From a virus, in the IMG/VR virus record IMGVR_UViG_3300025303_000097, positions 1 through 40,482 of that record: 40,482 bases of DNA. One strand, written 5' to 3'. Positions 30,421-37,940 of this stretch are shown here, one piece after another; position 1 is the stretch's first letter; every line of letters starts with the position of its first letter. The position numbers and the translations under genes are program-made. The notes under the pieces are model-generated. The model had not been told where the DNA came from. It saw only the letters and a program-made list of their open reading frames with translations, and searched no databases.

Positions 30421-30444
30421 AAAAAGCCCGCGTGAAGCGAGCTT
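30421..30444 (-). terminator. Attenuator-like hairpin between protease and capsid genes
   Basis: AAGCCCGC (30424-30431) pairs with GCGAGCTT (30437-30444) with one mismatch and a loop of five. On the minus strand it ends in TTTTTATT and lies just before the capsid ribosome-binding site. It would attenuate messages arriving from the protease gene. Confidence 0.55.
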
Positions 30445-30498
30445 GTCGTGTGGTGATATGGCAGGACGGTCGTCCGGCCCTCCGGCAATGCCGGGTGA

Positions 30499-31110
30499 CT
30501 ACGAGGCGTCCTGCCGGATGCCCCGGATTCTTTGTTCCATCGCCGCGCGCTTCTCAGAAATGCGCCTTGCAGCCGCCGCCGCATTGCGACTTGCGGATCC
30601 GCCCTCTGCCCTCGCCGCATCAAGCGAGCGAAGGCCGATCGTTGTGTCTTCGTATGCCGGCCAGGCCACAGCAGAGACCTCGAACAGCTCAACCGCCTGA
30701 ATCGTGCGCACCGGCACATCGCCGGTCTCGTCCCAGGTTTCCTTGGTAACGCGGAACCCAAAACTCATTCCTGAGATATCTTGGCGCGATACCAGTTCCC
30801 AAAGATCGTTTCCGTCGGTGGTGTCCGGTACGTCGATTTCAACGCGCAGCCCAACGCCATCTTCGGCCAGCCGGAGCGTGCCGCTCTTTGTGCGGCCGAT
30901 AACCCTGCCCGGGTCGTGATCGACGAGTGCGCGAATGTCGCCGCCGAGCGCGGAGGTAAATGCGCCCGGCGCAATCTTTTCTTGGAAGTAGCTGCCGATC
31001 ATGGCCAGCCGCTCGAACTTGGCGGCATAGCCGATTAGGGTTCGCTTCCCATCATCGGCGCGGTGCTCGACGGCGCCGACGTAGCTGCGCTTTTCAATAT
31101 TGGTCGTCAT
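30499..31110 (-). CDS. HK97-family prohead protease
   Basis: A 203-residue serine protease of the herpes/HK97 assembly class. The motif ALVDHDPGRVIGR (His65) and SGMSFGF (residues 113-119) carry the catalytic His and Ser. C-terminal residues (ARAEGGSASRNAAAAARRIS) form a basic tail as in relatives. It cuts the capsid delta domain during maturation. The start overlaps the portal stop (ATGA). Confidence 0.93.
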   Translation of the reverse strand: MTTNIEKRSYVGAVEHRADDGKRTLIGYAAKFERLAMIGSYFQEKIAPGAFTSALGGDIRALVDHDPGRVIGRTKSGTLRLAEDGVGLRVEIDVPDTTDGNDLWELVSRQDISGMSFGFRVTKETWDETGDVPVRTIQAVELFEVSAVAWPAYEDTTIGLRSLDAARAEGGSASRNAAAAARRISEKRAAMEQRIRGIRQDAS

Positions 31111-32384
31111 GCGGCGTCAGCCTTATCTGGTTCATTATCGTTCGCTGAGTCCTGCGCCCCCGCCTTGTTTTGCTGGCCATAGGTGGCCGTGCCAAGGGGC
31201 GCTGTCGCGCCCTGAAGGAACAGATCATCACCGTGAGGCATCGCCGGGCGGTCATCCAGTGCCCTAGCTTCATTGGGCGTCAGAAGCGCATTTTGGACCG
31301 CCTTAGCCAAGCCATCCATGCGGGTGGCGAAGTCGCCGCGCATGAGCCCGTCGAGCACATGCCTAACGTAACGTGAGCCACCGGCACGCCCGAAGAACTT
31401 CAAGTTAAGTTCATCTTCCAACGCTTTGGCCCATTGGCCGATTAGGTGCTGGACGAGCATCAAGTTCTGTTGCTCGGTGTTTGCCATCGTGCCGTGCGTC
31501 AGATCCTGCAGAAATACCGGCGGAAGCTGATACACACGTGCGATCTCTTCCGCTTGGAATCGGCGTGCCTCAACCATCTGGCCCTTTGCGGGATCGATAC
31601 CGACCGGCGAGAGCTTGTAGCCCGCGGGGATCGGGAATATAGGCTCGTCAGCGCTCTTGGCTGCGTCGACCGACCTCTTGATGTCTGCCTGGGCGCGCTT
31701 CATCGCCTCAGCGCCTGCAGGCAACGGACCTTCCAGCGCGAGTGGCGGGACACCACCACCTGCAAAAAAGTTGCTGCCGTAATCGTTCATCGCGATTGCA
31801 AGCTGAATCGCCTTTGATGCCTGATTGATTGGGCCGTAGTGCTTCAGTCCGCAACTGCGCCGCATGAACGGTACGTCAATGACGTCGCCCGCGTCGTATG
31901 TCTTGCCCTCAAACTCGTATACGATTTTCAGGCCGACACGTTTGATGGTGGTCTTCACCGGATCCATTGGCCAAAGCGAGTCGATGCCTTGCGGCGTGCG
32001 CTCGATATAGGCGAGGCCGCGGCCGCCGGTGAATACCTGCTGCCAAAACCACTGCCAAAAACCGAACGAGCCGATCGAGTCGTTCGGCGCTGCGTTCACG
32101 ACCGTTTCAAGCCTACCGCCCACGCGCTTAGCACCATCTTTGGTATCGCGATATGCATGGCGAGGCAGCGCAGCTAGCGTCCGCGATAGAAATGCGACAG
32201 CCGCCCAGACGGCTGGCACGCGGAGAGCGTTGTCGATCGTGACGTGTGGGAGGCTGGCGCTCTGGACACCGAAGAATGCCAAGAAGTTTTCAGCACTCAC
32301 CGGCACCGTCGGATTTTCGATGGTTGCGCGCGATTCCGGCGCTTTCACCGCGCTCGGGCGGGAAAACCAGTCTTTGATAGCCAT
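31107..32384 (-). CDS. Portal protein (HK97 family)
   Basis: A 425-residue protein from MAIKDWFSRP, joined to terminase by TAATG overlap. Motifs: VPAVWAAVAFLSRTLAALPR, WFWQQVFTGGRGLAYIERTP, RRFQAEEIARVYQLPPVFLQ, TMANTEQQNLMLVQHLIGQW, ALEDELNLKFF. It forms the dodecameric ring at the head vertex through which DNA is packaged. Acidic C-terminus (ANDNEPDKADAA). Confidence 0.95.
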   Translation of the reverse strand: MAIKDWFSRPSAVKAPESRATIENPTVPVSAENFLAFFGVQSASLPHVTIDNALRVPAVWAAVAFLSRTLAALPRHAYRDTKDGAKRVGGRLETVVNAAPNDSIGSFGFWQWFWQQVFTGGRGLAYIERTPQGIDSLWPMDPVKTTIKRVGLKIVYEFEGKTYDAGDVIDVPFMRRSCGLKHYGPINQASKAIQLAIAMNDYGSNFFAGGGVPPLALEGPLPAGAEAMKRAQADIKRSVDAAKSADEPIFPIPAGYKLSPVGIDPAKGQMVEARRFQAEEIARVYQLPPVFLQDLTHGTMANTEQQNLMLVQHLIGQWAKALEDELNLKFFGRAGGSRYVRHVLDGLMRGDFATRMDGLAKAVQNALLTPNEARALDDRPAMPHGDDLFLQGATAPLGTATYGQQNKAGAQDSANDNEPDKADAA

Positions 32385-34288
32385 TACGCCGCCATAAGTT
32401 GGAAGTTCGGGTCGTCCCATGGGGAAGCTATGGGCGCGATTTCAGCGCCGCCGTCTGCAGCCGCGCCAGCGGCCATTGCAAGAGCGACCGCCGAGTCGAT
32501 ACGCACCGACGCACGGGTTTTCACAAACCACCGATTTCCGTGAGGATCCGGTGGATGGTTGAATGTCGCACCCATGAGAGCGGACATCAGGACTGGATTG
32601 CGACGGAGCCGGATGCGCCCATCAATGATGAGGTTTTCCAGTTCGGTTACAGAGCCGGGCATCCACAGCCCGAGCGGCGCTTTTTGGCCGGCGGCCTTAG
32701 CTGCCTCGATGCGCGCCTCAGATGGCTTGGCCCTCACCTTTCCGCCTTGCGGATGGGGTAAGGTCTCAGCCTCTACGCCGAACGCATCTAGCTCATCTTT
32801 GAACTTGGCGAACGCGTAGTTGTCATAGGCGATCGCCTTGATGTTGAAGGTGCTGTTGATCTCAGCCACTCGAGCGGCAATGATATCGAAGCGGATGCGC
32901 GGACCTGGTGGAGCGTTGAGAAACCCGTCACGGACCCAAAGGTCGTAGGGCTGCTTGTCTGCCGCGGTCCTGGCCGCCAAGGTATCGCCCGGCGTCCAGG
33001 CCTCAATCCAAGCATCATAGGTCGGCAGGACTGCTATGCTGCTGTCGGCTCGAACGACTTCGACCGTGCCAGTCGGCACGACACACGCCACAACAGCCAT
33101 GTCCTTGGTGCCGGCAAGGTCGATGCCCAGGTAGACATCCTTGCCTGCGTGTTCCTCTGGATCAAACGGTACCATGACCGTCTCAACCGTTTCGCGGGAC
33201 ATCCACGCTTTGTCAGCATCGGTCCAGACGCAGAAATGCAAGCGAAGAACGTTATTCAGCTTGCCAGGCACTGCCCTAGCTTCGGCAACCACCCCAGCGA
33301 GATAATCGACTGTCAGGATCGTGCCGAGAAGCGGATTCGCCTTCACCCAGCATGACGAGTCCGTCATCGGATCATCGTCTTTGTCGAGACTGCAGATAAA
33401 CGCGAAGACGCTGTCACTGCCCTCCCACGCCTCGCCGACAAAGGTAAAATCGTCGTCTGGCGTTTGGGTGCCGGCCACAACCTTGACCGCTCGTTCCCGC
33501 TCCTCCCAGCAGACCGAATTCCTGTCGCTGCCGGAGTTTGTGATCATCAAAAGCAGAGGGTTCTGCCGAAACTTGAATCCCCGCTGGAGCATTTCCATGA
33601 TGCTGCGGTCAGGATGTTCATGAACTTCATCGCAGAGGGCCATGTGCGGGCGTGGCCCTGAGCCGGTCTTGCCTGCCTCCTTGGAGATCGGGCGGAAGAA
33701 CGACTGCGACCGGTGATGGGCAATGTTGAATTCCTTGCCCAAGCCGCCACTGAATTTCAGCCGATCGTTCAAAGCTGGTGCCTGCCGGACCATCTTGCAC
33801 GCGTCCTGAAACAGGATCTGCGCTTGGTCTTTCTTGGCGGCGGCGGCATAGATCTGTGCGCTAGGCTCAGAGTCTGCCATGAGGCCATAGAGGCCAATGC
33901 CGCCGGCGAACGGCGACTTGCCGTTGCCTTTACCTTCCTCGATGTAGACCGTGCGAAAGCGCCTGGTCCCGTCCGTCCTTTTCCAGCCGAAGATGGAGCC
34001 CAGTTTGAAAGCCTGCGACGGATGCAGCTTGAACGGCTTTCCGTCGAACTGGCCGTCGCTCAGGCGCAGGCGCTCTTCAAAGAAACGGAAAACTCGCGTG
34101 GCTGCCGCGTCATCCCAAGACAGCCCGCGCTCATGACCATTGGTCAGATCAGCTAGATGTCTGCGGCAAGCGTTTCGAACGTGAGGACCGGCAATGATCT
34201 CCCCATCAAGCACTGCACGCGCATAAGCAGACACGCGCTTTAGCGCCGGCCCCTCAATCGAGGAGGTCGTCCTTTTCCTCATCGGCAT
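32384..34288 (-). CDS. terL: Terminase large subunit
   Basis: A 634-residue packaging motor and nuclease. ATPase domain: Walker A-like EEGKGNGKS (117-125), Walker B-like MALCDEVHE (216-224), and a coupling motif MITNSGSD. Nuclease domain starts with Asp390 in YLGIDLAGTKDMAV, followed by IKAIAYDNYAFAKFKDELDA and the final NRWFVKTRASVRIDSAVALA. It is of the P27/HK97 cos type. The start overlaps the small subunit gene by 35 bases; ATG 34282 is an alternative. Confidence 0.96.
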   Translation of the reverse strand: MPMRKRTTSSIEGPALKRVSAYARAVLDGEIIAGPHVRNACRRHLADLTNGHERGLSWDDAAATRVFRFFEERLRLSDGQFDGKPFKLHPSQAFKLGSIFGWKRTDGTRRFRTVYIEEGKGNGKSPFAGGIGLYGLMADSEPSAQIYAAAAKKDQAQILFQDACKMVRQAPALNDRLKFSGGLGKEFNIAHHRSQSFFRPISKEAGKTGSGPRPHMALCDEVHEHPDRSIMEMLQRGFKFRQNPLLLMITNSGSDRNSVCWEERERAVKVVAGTQTPDDDFTFVGEAWEGSDSVFAFICSLDKDDDPMTDSSCWVKANPLLGTILTVDYLAGVVAEARAVPGKLNNVLRLHFCVWTDADKAWMSRETVETVMVPFDPEEHAGKDVYLGIDLAGTKDMAVVACVVPTGTVEVVRADSSIAVLPTYDAWIEAWTPGDTLAARTAADKQPYDLWVRDGFLNAPPGPRIRFDIIAARVAEINSTFNIKAIAYDNYAFAKFKDELDAFGVEAETLPHPQGGKVRAKPSEARIEAAKAAGQKAPLGLWMPGSVTELENLIIDGRIRLRRNPVLMSALMGATFNHPPDPHGNRWFVKTRASVRIDSAVALAMAAGAAADGGAEIAPIASPWDDPNFQLMAA

Positions 34289-34640
34289 CAGTCACCGTCA
34301 CTTTTGAGGCGTCAGAAGGCGTTGCCCCCATCTGCCCCAGCATCTGCCGGAGGAGATTCATCGCCTGGACTCCAACCTCTTGGCCGGCCATCATGCGCCC
34401 CTGGATATTGGCCGCCATCCCGACCAGCATTCGGTGGGACTCAGTCAGCCACGGAATTTCCTTGCGAAACAGCTCCCAGGCTGACTTTGCCTTGATCGTG
34501 TCGTTGTCGACGATCCACTTCGGCGGAGCTCCAAGGGGCTCATTGGCGCCTAGTTCTTTGCGCCCCTTGAACCGGCCCGCGTTGATCTTGTCTCTGCCCT
34601 CGGTCTTAGCCTTGCCGAGGGGATTTCTCAGCCTGGCCAT
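34254..34640 (-). CDS. terS: Terminase small subunit (P27 family)
   Basis: A 128-residue protein, start MARLRNPLGK. It shows the P27 pattern: LGAPPKWIVDNDTIKAKSAW, LFRKEIPWLTESHRMLVGMA, ANIQGRMMAG. It recognises the packaging site and hands DNA to TerL. Acidic C-terminus (TDADEEKDDLLD). Confidence 0.88.
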   Translation of the reverse strand: MARLRNPLGKAKTEGRDKINAGRFKGRKELGANEPLGAPPKWIVDNDTIKAKSAWELFRKEIPWLTESHRMLVGMAANIQGRMMAGQEVGVQAMNLLRQMLGQMGATPSDASKVTVTDADEEKDDLLD

Positions 34641-34747
34641 CTGGCGAAATCCTAATCAGGGTGGGTGGGTCATATTTTGAATTGCAGATGCGTGCGCGAT
34701 GCGGCAACACCGGTTCCTCGATGGCGCAGTTCCACAACTTTGGAACA

Positions 34748-34766
34748 CCCCTCCCCGTCAGAGGGG
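34748..34766. repeat. Short hairpin at the 3' end of the HNH gene
   Basis: CCCCTC (34748-34753) and GAGGGG (34761-34766) pair around a seven-base loop that contains the HNH stop codon. It is a weak candidate for an attenuator between HNH and terS. Confidence 0.35.
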
Positions 34767-35072
34767 CCAGCCGTCCGGCCCGAACCGCACGACGGTCTTG
34801 CCGTTGTCCTCGAGTTGCCCGCGCGAGGCATGGCATGGCCCGCATGTTGAGACCAATGGGCCGCCATAGAAAATCTCAAGGTCACCTCGATGTGGCGTTG
34901 CGTGATGCACCTCAGTAGCCTCGGTGATCGTCTCCGATTCCAAACACCATTCGCAAAGCGGCGACTGCGCTAGCTGCTGATGTCGGATGGAGCGCCAGCG
35001 TGCCGTCTTGTAGAGACGGCGGTAGGCTGCGGCTTCAGCAGAGCGGCCACCAGGAACTCTGGGGTAGGTCAA
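34758..35072 (-). CDS. HNH endonuclease of the packaging module
   Basis: A 104-residue nuclease. Visible motifs: RRLYKTARWRSIRHQQLAQS, CEWC, EVHHATPHRGD with the catalytic His pair, and CGPCHASRGQL. The two Cys pairs bind the structural zinc. HNH proteins beside terS/terL are known partners of terminase in cos-cleaving HK97-like phages. The start is uncertain: TTG 35072 has GGAG ten bases upstream and stays clear of the divergent gene; the frame is open to 35168 but that part has no domain. Confidence 0.85.
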   Translation of the reverse strand: MTYPRVPGGRSAEAAAYRRLYKTARWRSIRHQQLAQSPLCEWCLESETITEATEVHHATPHRGDLEIFYGGPLVSTCGPCHASRGQLEDNGKTVVRFGPDGWPL

Positions 35073-35104
35073 GCGTTCAATCTCCGCAAACCCAGGAGGC
35101 GCAG

Positions 35105-35287
35105 ATGGCAGACGATAAATCGAAACGTGGCGCGGCTGACCGCAACAAAGTTGCCGGCGGAGAACCATATGAAGTCAGCTACTTCGCCAAGAAGCATGGA
35201 TTGAGCAAGGAAGATGCGGAGCGCATCATCAAGCGGCACGGCCCAGATAGAGATGCAGCTGACAAGGCGGCTCAACGGCTCAAATAG
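35105..35287 (+). CDS. DUF3606 protein (small, stand-alone)
   Basis: A 60-residue protein with AGGAGG six bases before the ATG. It matches DUF3606: DRNKVAGGEPYEVSYFAKKH, GLSKEDAERIIKRHG, ADKAAQRLK. These helical, lysine-rich proteins are common in Rhizobiales and in rhizobial phages; their function is unknown. It is divergent to the HNH gene with 32 bases between the starts. Confidence 0.85.
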   Translation: MADDKSKRGAADRNKVAGGEPYEVSYFAKKHGLSKEDAERIIKRHGPDRDAADKAAQRLK

Positions 35288-35292
35288 CGAAA

Positions 35293-35384
35293 GCGCCAGG
35301 GAGCGCGATTACCGCCGATAGCAGCACCGACACTCAACCTGGCGCAGGATTACCGCGTCGCGAGAGGAGGCGCGCTGCGGTAAT
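35293..35384. repeat. Nested direct and inverted repeats upstream of packaging genes
   Basis: GATTACCGC occurs at 35307-35315 and 35348-35356, with an inverted ATTACCGC at 35377-35384. GCGCCAGG (35293-35300) has an inverted partner CCTGGCGC (35338-35345). The two units partly duplicate each other (spacing 41 bases). Possible cosB/terminase sites, an operator, or a replication site. Confidence 0.5.
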
Positions 35385-35432
35385 TGGAAAGGTTTTAGAC
35401 TTAAGGTCCCGAATATTTTGCAGGGGTACGTG

Positions 35433-36119
35433 ATGGCCTTAAGTCAATTCCAGATAATCAAATCGTTAGGGGAAGCGCTTGCGTGGTTCGAGCGCGAGCT
35501 TGCGTGGGGTGTTCCAGCGTCGGAACTTAATCACCTCACCGGTCGTATCGGTGAGCTCTACACAGCTATGTTCACTTACGGGCAAATGGCGCCCGAGTCG
35601 AAGCAGCGTGGTTATGACGTGGTGAGCGCGGACGGACAGAAGATCTCTGTAAAGACAGTGACTTCTTCGACCCAAGTATCGTTCAACGAAAACACATTCA
35701 GCGATGTCGATCGTGTCGTGGTCCTCAGGATCAACGCTAAAGAGCTGGCAATCGAGATATTGATGGATCTGCCGGCATCAGAAGCCCGAGACAGCATGCG
35801 GACACGCGCAGGAAAGCTCGTGTTTCCGACCTACAAGTCGCCAACGCAAGCCGATCACCTTCCTCTTAGCAATCTCCAGATCACCAAGATGGCCAATGCC
35901 GGCCAAGTTCAAATTCGCCAATACGAGAACGGAACTGTCGAAGTTTTGAGGGATGGTCACTTGATCGCACCCGCACTACCGCTTCTCCGCGAGCTGTCGA
36001 TGGAGCTCGGCATTGATCATCTTAATAGCACAGGGACGCCGAAGAACACCCGTCACCTAGGCGATCAGATCATCCGCGAACTGCTTGCGCGGCAGCAAGA
36101 GACATCGCAAGACGAATAG
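35433..36119 (+). CDS. DUF6998-like protein with restriction-endonuclease-like motif
   Basis: A 228-residue protein from MALSQFQIIK, AGGGG seven bases upstream. Residues about 35-100 resemble DUF6998: HLTGRIGELYTAMFTYG, then GYDVVSADGQKISVKTVT, then VDRVVVLRINAK. The E-x..D-x..Q-x-K-like order (Glu in GRIGE, Asp in GYDV, Lys in SVKT) is that of PD-(D/E)XK nuclease folds, although assignment by eye is tentative. The C-terminus is helical (PLLRELSMELGI; LGDQIIRELLARQQE). It is monocistronic, on the strand opposite to the late operon, and closed by the terminator at 36182-36206, so it looks like a lysogen-expressed moron. Confidence 0.75.
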   Translation: MALSQFQIIKSLGEALAWFERELAWGVPASELNHLTGRIGELYTAMFTYGQMAPESKQRGYDVVSADGQKISVKTVTSSTQVSFNENTFSDVDRVVVLRINAKELAIEILMDLPASEARDSMRTRAGKLVFPTYKSPTQADHLPLSNLQITKMANAGQVQIRQYENGTVEVLRDGHLIAPALPLLRELSMELGIDHLNSTGTPKNTRHLGDQIIRELLARQQETSQDE

Positions 36120-36181
36120 AGATGAGGCTGGCCCGGCGAACTCGCGAGTCTCAAACGTCCGCGGTTGACGGCGCCTCAAAC

Positions 36182-36206
36182 AAAAACGGACGCACGAGCG
36201 TCCGTT
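36182..36206. terminator. Strong bidirectional intrinsic terminator
   Basis: AACGGACGC (36185-36193) pairs exactly with GCGTCCGTT (36198-36206). On the minus strand it runs into TTTTT (36186-36182); on the plus strand into TTGGGTTT. It separates the convergent genes ending at 36119 and 36260. Confidence 0.8.
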
Positions 36207-36259
36207 GGGTTTCAGAACCCTTCATGAATATACGGTTCGGGCATACCTTTGACTGGACA

Positions 36260-37375
36260 CTAAGCCGCGGCTTTTAGCGGAATACATCCGAAATCGCCTC
36301 GCGCCGTCTCATCGATCTCGATCAGCTTGTCGATCGCATCGTCTATCAGGCCGGCGCCACGCTTTGCCGCGTACGCTGGCGCAAGTCCCATGGCGATGCC
36401 GATCTCGGCTGCAGGTGTGTTACTGATAGCCAGGTCCAGCACCTTGGCATGATCCCCCAGCTTGAACCGCAGACGATCTACGTAATCTGCGGTCTCAACA
36501 TGTCTGACGAACTCTGGTTCGCGGCCGGCCGGTTCGGAAGCTGTCGGCTTCGGCATCTTTATTCCACCAAGGTAAAGCGCTCCCGAGGCGTGGCCGACAG
36601 GGCAGCGGCTGGCTTGGAAGGGCAACTGCTCGAAAGGCACGCTTCCGTCGATGCCGAGATCTTGAAGCAGCTTGCGCGCCTTCTGAGCGGAAGGTGATGG
36701 CGTGAAGTAATCACCAACAGCCGGCTCGGCAGAAAGAGGCTTCAGATAAGGTTCTGCCGTAAACGGGGAGATCGCACCTGTCAGTTCGAGATATGATAAG
36801 ATGCCGCTTTCTGACCGTTCCGCCTTCGATCCGCCCTTTTCTCCGCGGCGGCGCTCATCAGGTCGCAAGGCTCGGCCCTTGGCCGTTGTTCCCCATTGTT
36901 TTAGCTCGCCATTGCGGAATGTCAGATCGCCAATGCTGGCATCAAGCGACCCGTTCCGGGTCGTAGTATAACGGACAAGTGGCGCAGGCTCGTCGTCATA
37001 GGTGTTCGCCATCTCGCCCGTATGATCCCAACGCGCGCGGCCAGTAACCTTGCGGCCAACGGCACCGAGCAGCTCTGCCTCAGACGGCCTGATTTCAATC
37101 GCGCATTCGGGCTCATATTGCTCTTCTTGATCGGGAATTTCCATGTCCCGTGGGAAGCAAAGGTCACGCCAATGCCGAAGAGCGAACGCACGAACAACAT
37201 CGCCACGATGCGCCAACCGCTCGAATGCCGGCCATGCCAGGAGAGGTCGTGCCGGTTTGTTGTCGTTGGCCGGCTGACGCACCTTGACGACCGTCGACTT
37301 CGGCTTCTCAAGAGGCGCGCTGGTGTGATCTGCCAGCATTGTGGCAAGCTGTGAGAAGTCACGTGCCTTGGTCAT
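36260..37375 (-). CDS. Unknown replication-region protein (371 aa)
   Basis: A 371-residue protein from MTKARDFSQL; the start overlaps the stop before it (TAATG). A low-complexity linker (RQPANDNKPARP) is followed by a region with domain-like blocks (LLAWPAFERLAHRGDVVRAF; ARWDHTGEMANTYDDEPAPL). The C-terminus (LDLAISNTPAAEIGIAMGLA; AAKRGAGLIDDAIDKLIEID) resembles a helix-turn-helix. It may bind DNA and act in replication or late control, but I recognise no family. Confidence 0.7.
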   Translation of the reverse strand: MTKARDFSQLATMLADHTSAPLEKPKSTVVKVRQPANDNKPARPLLAWPAFERLAHRGDVVRAFALRHWRDLCFPRDMEIPDQEEQYEPECAIEIRPSEAELLGAVGRKVTGRARWDHTGEMANTYDDEPAPLVRYTTTRNGSLDASIGDLTFRNGELKQWGTTAKGRALRPDERRRGEKGGSKAERSESGILSYLELTGAISPFTAEPYLKPLSAEPAVGDYFTPSPSAQKARKLLQDLGIDGSVPFEQLPFQASRCPVGHASGALYLGGIKMPKPTASEPAGREPEFVRHVETADYVDRLRFKLGDHAKVLDLAISNTPAAEIGIAMGLAPAYAAKRGAGLIDDAIDKLIEIDETARGDFGCIPLKAAA

Positions 37376-37776
37376 TAGCGGCTCCATTTTGGCTTAGGGT
37401 CGGGAATGTTGTCGATCGCATTTGACATGCTGGTTGGGACGCCGGGTGGCCATTCGGCCAAAATCGAGGCCTTTCCTCTTGCCAGCCGAAACGCGGCAAG
37501 CCTCTCTTCCTCGGCCGCCGTCCGAGTGACGCAAAGGCTCAAGGTATAGTCCTTGTCCGCCTTCGCCTTGTCCCGCTCTTGCTCGAGCTCTTTGACTCGC
37601 ACTTGCAAGATTTCGATCGTCCGGTGCGCGTCAGCCAGGTGGCGGCGATAGTGGTCGCCACGCGCTCGAGGATCCCGGGGCGCTGTGCTGTCGGCCAGCA
37701 GCGTGCGCATCGCCTCTTTGGCTAGCGCGCTCTCGCGGCGCGCGGATTCCTCCGCAGTCTTGACGCGTCTGCTCAT
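37375..37776 (-). CDS. Coiled-coil unknown protein
   Basis: A 133-residue protein from MSRRVKTAEE with a strong GGAGGAAG site upstream; the longer frame to 37836 is not supported. A clear coiled coil covers residues about 40-85 (HLADAHRTIEILQVRVKELE). The C-terminus is basic/proline-rich (WPPGVPTSMSN; DPKPKWSR). It is coupled to the next gene. Function unknown. Confidence 0.65.
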   Translation of the reverse strand: MSRRVKTAEESARRESALAKEAMRTLLADSTAPRDPRARGDHYRRHLADAHRTIEILQVRVKELEQERDKAKADKDYTLSLCVTRTAAEEERLAAFRLARGKASILAEWPPGVPTSMSNAIDNIPDPKPKWSR

Positions 37777-37894
37777 GACTTCCTCCTTCCTTTCCTGGGA
37801 TTTTCCCCACCCACCTGAATGATGATTTTTCGACACTCACACCCTCCACCCCACTCTAAAGGTGTGGTGGGGGTGGTGAGGAAGGGTGTTTTCT

Positions 37895-37940
37895 CCCCAC
37901 CTGCCCCACCTCTTCCCCACCTCAAAAATCCGAGGTGGGG
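37895..37940. repeat. CCCCACCT iterons with inverted copy after helicase gene
   Basis: Three direct CCCCACCT copies lie at 37895, 37904 and 37915, with an inverted AGGTGGGG at 37933-37940. CCCCACCTC (37915-37923) and GAGGTGGGG (37932-37940) form a 9-bp hairpin containing the helicase stop. The minus strand here has three GGGG tracts. Further C/G-rich pieces extend to 37805. Confidence 0.5.

Noticed and set aside
29168-30421. 417-codon plus-strand open frame opposite the capsid gene
   Set aside because: Mirror frame of a high-GC gene; the minus strand encodes an unmistakable HK97 capsid.
36260-37375. Assignment of the 371-residue protein as a sigma factor or replication initiator
   Set aside because: Only a vague helix-turn-helix look at the C-terminus; no defining motif.
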